Below are positions 39,189 through 42,680 of a stretch of 42,680 nt of DNA, piece after piece; position 1 is the stretch's first letter, and every line of letters begins with the position of its first letter. Location: positions 1 through 42,680 of IMG/VR virus record IMGVR_UViG_3300031162_000808; one strand, 5' to 3'. Both the position numbers and the translations under genes were made by a program. Source of the stretch: a virus. A model generated the notes under the pieces. That model saw only the letters and a program-made list of their open reading frames with translations. It had not been told where the DNA came from and ran no database searches.

Positions 39189-41678
39189 ATGAAAAACGAA
39201 TTTTACAGCTGGGCTTGGCAGTATGGTAACCAAGTATTCTTGCGTGGTGTGCGCGATGGCAAACGCTTTACTGAAAAGCGAACCTTCAAGCCTACGCTAT
39301 ATGTTCGTGCTGATGGCGCCTCCCCATACAAGGGATTGTATGGGGAGAACATCAAGCCGATTCAATTCGGTGACAACCGTGATGCTAAGGAATTCTTAGA
39401 TAGTTACTCTCAGGTTCAGAACTATCCTATCTATGGACAGACTGACCTGACATATCAATTTCTATCTACTGAGTACACAGGCGATATCGAGTTTGATTTG
39501 TCTCAGTTGTCTATCTGGTCGATGGACATTGAGACTACTGCCGAGACAGGCTTCCCTAGCGTAGATAATCCCACTGACAAAATTCTTCTAATCACGTTGA
39601 TGAACAATCACACGAAGGAGATCATAACATGGGGAGAAGGTGAGTGGAGTCCAGGTCCTGAAACAAAAGATCTGGGTGTCAACTATGTTCCTTGTGCGGA
39701 TGAGATTGAACTGCTTACTAAATTTGGAACATGGTGGGCGAATGAATACCCTGATATCGTTACTGGTTGGAACGTTGAGTTTTTTGATATACCCTATCTC
39801 GTTTCCCGCATGGAGCGGGTCTTTGGTACGGACGCAAAGAATTCTCTATCCCCGTATAACCTGACAAGACGCAAAGGTGTCAAGCGGAACAATCGTGAGG
39901 ATACCACTTACGATATCAAAGGCATCTCAGTACTTGACTATCTGGATCTATATAAGAAGTTTACTTATAGTGCGCAAGAATCATATAAGCTAGATCACAT
40001 TGCATCGGTTGAACTTGGTCATGGTAAACTTGAAAGCGGCTTCGATACTTTCAAGGAGTTTTACGATAAGGACTGGAATCGTTTCATCGACTATAACATC
40101 ATCGACACCAAGTTGATTGATGACTTGGAAGAAAAGATGAAATTGATTGAGCTTATTGCTACAATGACATATGACGCGAAGTCGAACTTCCGTGATACAT
40201 TTTCACCTGTAAGAACCTGGGACTGCTTGCTGTACAATCACTTGCTTGCTAAAAATATTATGATTCCTGCTCGTAAAGATTCGCAGGGTCGTTCTATTGA
40301 AGGTGCGTTTGTGCAAGAGCCAAAGCCAGGGCAATACAATTGGGTGATGGCATTTGATGCGACATCTCTATATCCTTCTATCATCATGCAATACAACATG
40401 TCCCCCGAGACACTCGTACAAGGTATGGCTGATGTGAACGTTGAGGGTATGCTTGAACGCAAGTACAAACTTGATGGCGATTATGCGATTGCTGCTAACG
40501 GTGCTAGATTCACACGCGAAAAACAAGGTCTGTTTCCCGAGATCGTTTCAAAGTTTTTTGATGATCGACAGAAATACAAGAAGCTGATGATTCAAGCGCA
40601 AAACAAATATGAGGAGACAAAGGATCCTGCATATCAGAAGGACATTGCGAAATACAATAACTTTCAGATGGCTAGAAAGATTCAGTTGAACTCACTCTAT
40701 GGTGCAATGGGCAATCAGTACTTCAGATATTATGATGACAGGATTGCTGAAGGCATCACAATGACAGGTCAATTTGTCATCCGAGAGTCTGCGAAGGCAC
40801 TTGATGATTTCTTGAACAATGTCTGTGGCACTGAGGGTAAGATGTACTCATTTTATTCTGACACTGACTCTTGCTACATCACAATGGATGGCGTTGTACA
40901 GAAGTTTCTCACGAATAAAAACAAGGCAAGCATTATCACTGCCCTTGACAAGATTGGCGCAGATCAAATTGAGCCTACGATTGCTAGGGCAATGGATAGT
41001 ATCGCTGAATACACAAATGCTTTTGAACAAAAGATGGACTTCAAGCGTGAGGTTATTGCTGACAAAGGTATCTGGGTAGCTAAGAAACGATATGCACTAA
41101 ACGTGTACGACAACGAAGGTGTGCGTTATGCTGAACCTAAGTTGAAGGTGATGGGCTTAGAGGTCGTTCGGTCATCTACACCTGCTCTAGTGAGGGCGAG
41201 TCTGCGTGAGGCAGTGAAACTTTGTCTCACATCTGACGAGGGTGTGCTGCAAGATTTCGTAGAGAATACATGGCGCGACTTTCAGGAGATGACGCCTGAA
41301 CAAATTGCTTTTCCTCGAGGCTGCAACAACTTAGAGAAATACTCTGATGTTGCTTCAATCTATTCTAAAGGTACTCCTGTGCAGGTTCGCGGCGCACTAA
41401 TGTATAATTATGTCCTGAAGCGTGATAAGCTGACAATGAAGCATGAGCGCATTCAGGATGGCGAGAAGATTAAGTTTCTGTATCTCAAGGAGCCGAATCA
41501 TCTTGGCGAGAACTGCATTGCATTCAACGCTAAACTGCCGCCGGAGTTTGATTTGCACCGATATGTGGACTATGAACTAATGTTTCAGAAAGCATTTATC
41601 GACCCCATGAATACTATTGCAAATGCAATTAATTGGAACCCACGACCCGTTGCGTCACTAGAGGACTTGTTTACATGA
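39189..41678 (+). CDS. 43: Family B DNA polymerase gp43
   Basis: The replicative polymerase, 829 aa (T4 gp43 898 aa). Exonuclease motif I is SMDIETTAE (Asp113, Glu115), polymerase motif A is DATSLYPSI (Asp390), motif B is KIQLNSLYGAMGN, and motif C is YSDTDSC (Asp558, Asp560). The last residues, SLEDLFT, are the clamp-binding tail known from T4 and RB69 gp43. ATG 39189 is used, not ATG 39180, which lies inside the promoter -10 box. The next gene overlaps its stop (ATGA). Confidence 0.97.
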   Translation: MKNEFYSWAWQYGNQVFLRGVRDGKRFTEKRTFKPTLYVRADGASPYKGLYGENIKPIQFGDNRDAKEFLDSYSQVQNYPIYGQTDLTYQFLSTEYTGDIEFDLSQLSIWSMDIETTAETGFPSVDNPTDKILLITLMNNHTKEIITWGEGEWSPGPETKDLGVNYVPCADEIELLTKFGTWWANEYPDIVTGWNVEFFDIPYLVSRMERVFGTDAKNSLSPYNLTRRKGVKRNNREDTTYDIKGISVLDYLDLYKKFTYSAQESYKLDHIASVELGHGKLESGFDTFKEFYDKDWNRFIDYNIIDTKLIDDLEEKMKLIELIATMTYDAKSNFRDTFSPVRTWDCLLYNHLLAKNIMIPARKDSQGRSIEGAFVQEPKPGQYNWVMAFDATSLYPSIIMQYNMSPETLVQGMADVNVEGMLERKYKLDGDYAIAANGARFTREKQGLFPEIVSKFFDDRQKYKKLMIQAQNKYEETKDPAYQKDIAKYNNFQMARKIQLNSLYGAMGNQYFRYYDDRIAEGITMTGQFVIRESAKALDDFLNNVCGTEGKMYSFYSDTDSCYITMDGVVQKFLTNKNKASIITALDKIGADQIEPTIARAMDSIAEYTNAFEQKMDFKREVIADKGIWVAKKRYALNVYDNEGVRYAEPKLKVMGLEVVRSSTPALVRASLREAVKLCLTSDEGVLQDFVENTWRDFQEMTPEQIAFPRGCNNLEKYSDVASIYSKGTPVQVRGALMYNYVLKRDKLTMKHERIQDGEKIKFLYLKEPNHLGENCIAFNAKLPPEFDLHRYVDYELMFQKAFIDPMNTIANAINWNPRPVASLEDLFT

Positions 41679-42052
41679 TATATGATGAACGTACAATTTT
41701 GATGATGATTCGCGGTGATATAAAAGGACTGGCTCAAATGAATGAAAGTGAAAGACTACTCGCGCTAGTGAGTGCAACAAAACAATGGCACCGAGATAGA
41801 AATCTTATCGACGGAGCTACAGACAAGGATCAAGTCTGTAAATTGATCCAAGAGGTAGGTGAACTGAGCGACAATGTATGTAAAGGTAATGATGTTAGAG
41901 ATGACATCGGTGACTGTATGGTTGTGCTGATTAACATTGCCGAACGGAACAATGTGTCATTGACAGACTGCCTAAGTGTAGCGTATAATGACATCAAGGA
42001 CCGTAGAGGTAAGATGGTTGATGGTGTTTTCGTAAAAGAAGGAGATTCTTAA
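41675..42052 (+). CDS. mazG: MazG-like nucleotide pyrophosphohydrolase
   Basis: The 125-aa product has the helical MazG metal site: KLIQEVGELSDNVCKG (EExxE-type, with Glu65 and Glu68), then RDDIGDCMVVLINIAE (Asp-x-x-Asp). An N-terminal helix of 50 residues precedes it. MazG enzymes split NTPs or (p)ppGpp and are common in marine phages. ATG 41675 follows from the ATGA junction with gene 43; upstream in-frame starts lie inside that gene. Its stop overlaps the uvsX start by one base. Confidence 0.85.
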   Translation: MIYDERTILMMIRGDIKGLAQMNESERLLALVSATKQWHRDRNLIDGATDKDQVCKLIQEVGELSDNVCKGNDVRDDIGDCMVVLINIAERNNVSLTDCLSVAYNDIKDRRGKMVDGVFVKEGDS

Positions 42053-42680
42053 TGGGTATATTAGATAAACTAAAAAACAATTCGACAATCAAAGAGTCGA
42101 GTATTCTAACAAAGTCTAAATTTTTCGGTGTGAAAGATTTGATTCAAACTGCGGTACCTGCACTTAATGTTGCATTGAGTGGTAAACTAGATGGCGGGCT
42201 ATCACCTGGTCTGACAGTTTTCGCCGGTCCCTCTAAACACTTCAAGACGGCATTTGCTATGCTGCTTGCGAAGTCTTATCTGGACAAATATGATGATGCA
42301 GTTATTCTCTTCTACGATTCTGAATTTGGGGCGCCTCAGGCTTACTTTACTAGTTTTGGCATCGACACCGATCGTGTTATACATACTCCTATTACTGATA
42401 TCGAGCAATTGAAACACGACTTCATGGCACAGCTTAATGGTATTGAGCGTGGCGATCATGTTATGATTATTGTAGATTCTATCGGTAATTTGGCAAGCAA
42501 GAAAGAAGTTGATGATGCGCTTGAAGGTAAGTCGGTAGCAGATATGACCAGAGCAAAACAGATGAAGTCGTTGTTCCGTATGGTTACCCCTCACTTTACA
42601 ATCAAAGACATCCCTGCTGTTGTGATTAATCACACATACAAAGAGATTGGTTTGTACCCTAAAGATATTGTATCAGGTGG
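42052..42680 (+). CDS. uvsX: UvsX recombinase (RecA/Rad51-like), partial at right edge
   Basis: About 209 residues are visible and the frame stays open to the edge. T4 UvsX similarity is strong: TKSKFFGVKDLIQT, then NVALSGKLDGGLSPGL, Walker A GPSKHFKT (59-66; T4 GPSKSFKS), LFYDSEFGAPQAY, VIHTPITDIEQL, IVDSIGNLASKKE with Walker B, DMTRAKQMKSLFRMVTP and INHTYKE. It catalyses strand exchange, helped by the UvsY at 13751. It is coupled to mazG, with GGAG before the ATG. Confidence 0.97.
   Translation, partial: MGILDKLKNNSTIKESSILTKSKFFGVKDLIQTAVPALNVALSGKLDGGLSPGLTVFAGPSKHFKTAFAMLLAKSYLDKYDDAVILFYDSEFGAPQAYFTSFGIDTDRVIHTPITDIEQLKHDFMAQLNGIERGDHVMIIVDSIGNLASKKEVDDALEGKSVADMTRAKQMKSLFRMVTPHFTIKDIPAVVINHTYKEIGLYPKDIVSG

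Noticed and set aside
42202-42633. Minus-strand frame opposite uvsX
   Set aside because: The plus strand encodes conserved UvsX; the antisense frame has no sign of being a gene.
1-42680. tRNA genes, CRISPR arrays, insertion sequences, integrase
   Set aside because: Gaps are short and were read through; no cloverleaf, repeat-spacer array, transposase or attachment site was seen.

Overview
This window is part of the genome of a T4-like tailed phage (myovirus, class Caudoviricetes). Nearly all genes lie on the + strand, stop and start codons overlap almost everywhere, and the T4 core order is recognisable: 16-17-18-19-20-(67/68-like)-21-22-23, then uvsY-uvsW, 55, 47-46, 45-44-62-regA, 43 and uvsX. 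Peptide deformylase, Hsp20, a MazG-like protein, a CobS/CobT-like pair, ClpP and a peroxiredoxin are accessory genes typical of marine T4-like phages. The host cannot be named from the sequence. No tRNA, CRISPR array, insertion sequence or integrase was seen. Both ends are cut inside genes: a structural gene on the left and uvsX on the right.

Layout. 1-10.9 kb: packaging, sheath, tube, portal, prohead core, protease, scaffold and major capsid protein, closed by a strong terminator. 11.0-13.7 kb: a late cassette with a 2OG-Fe(II) oxygenase, a putative GT10-like glycosyltransferase and a second tail-tube-fold protein. 13.7-17.6 kb: recombination genes uvsY and uvsW, a GT-A-type glycosyltransferase, a small LSm-like protein and the late sigma factor gp55. 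17.6-30.0 kb: a 12-kb run of touching genes that mixes a 7-deazaguanine pathway (queE, folE, dpdA, queD, a phosphoribosyltransferase, a QueD-like small protein, a GT-B glycosyltransferase, an SGNH hydrolase) with gp47/gp46, peptide deformylase, a cytidylyltransferase and ClpP. 30.1-33.9 kb: a VWA metallopeptidase-like protein and a MoxR/CobS-type AAA+ ATPase. 34.0-42.7 kb: sliding clamp, peroxiredoxin, clamp loader, RegA, a second 2OG oxygenase, Hsp20, DNA polymerase, MazG and UvsX.

Regulation is readable. Exact T4 late boxes (TATAAATA) stand before genes 18, 22, 23, the 2OG gene, the second tube gene, uvsY, a 103-aa gene, regA and hsp20, and the window encodes the matching sigma factor gp55. 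A second class is near-perfect sigma-70 promoters with a 17-bp spacer, often reading TATAATGTG. They precede uvsY, queE, the VWA gene, the AAA+ gene, the sliding clamp and DNA polymerase, and also occur inside coding regions. The promoters of queE and DNA polymerase sit so close to the start codon that the mRNAs should be leaderless.

The most interesting system is the 7-deazaguanine DNA-modification locus. FolE, QueD and QueE would make 7-carboxy-7-deazaguanine, and the DpdA-type transglycosylase would insert a 7-deazaguanine base into phage DNA in place of guanine. QueC is not in the window. DpdA ends in SLEDLFL, nearly identical to the SLEDLFT end of the phage DNA polymerase, which looks like a sliding-clamp-binding peptide; this suggests base exchange is tethered to the replisome. 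An EX7E glycosyltransferase with a C-terminal half resembling the queuosine mannosyltransferase family lies between dpdA and queD, raising the possibility of a glycosylated deazaguanine.
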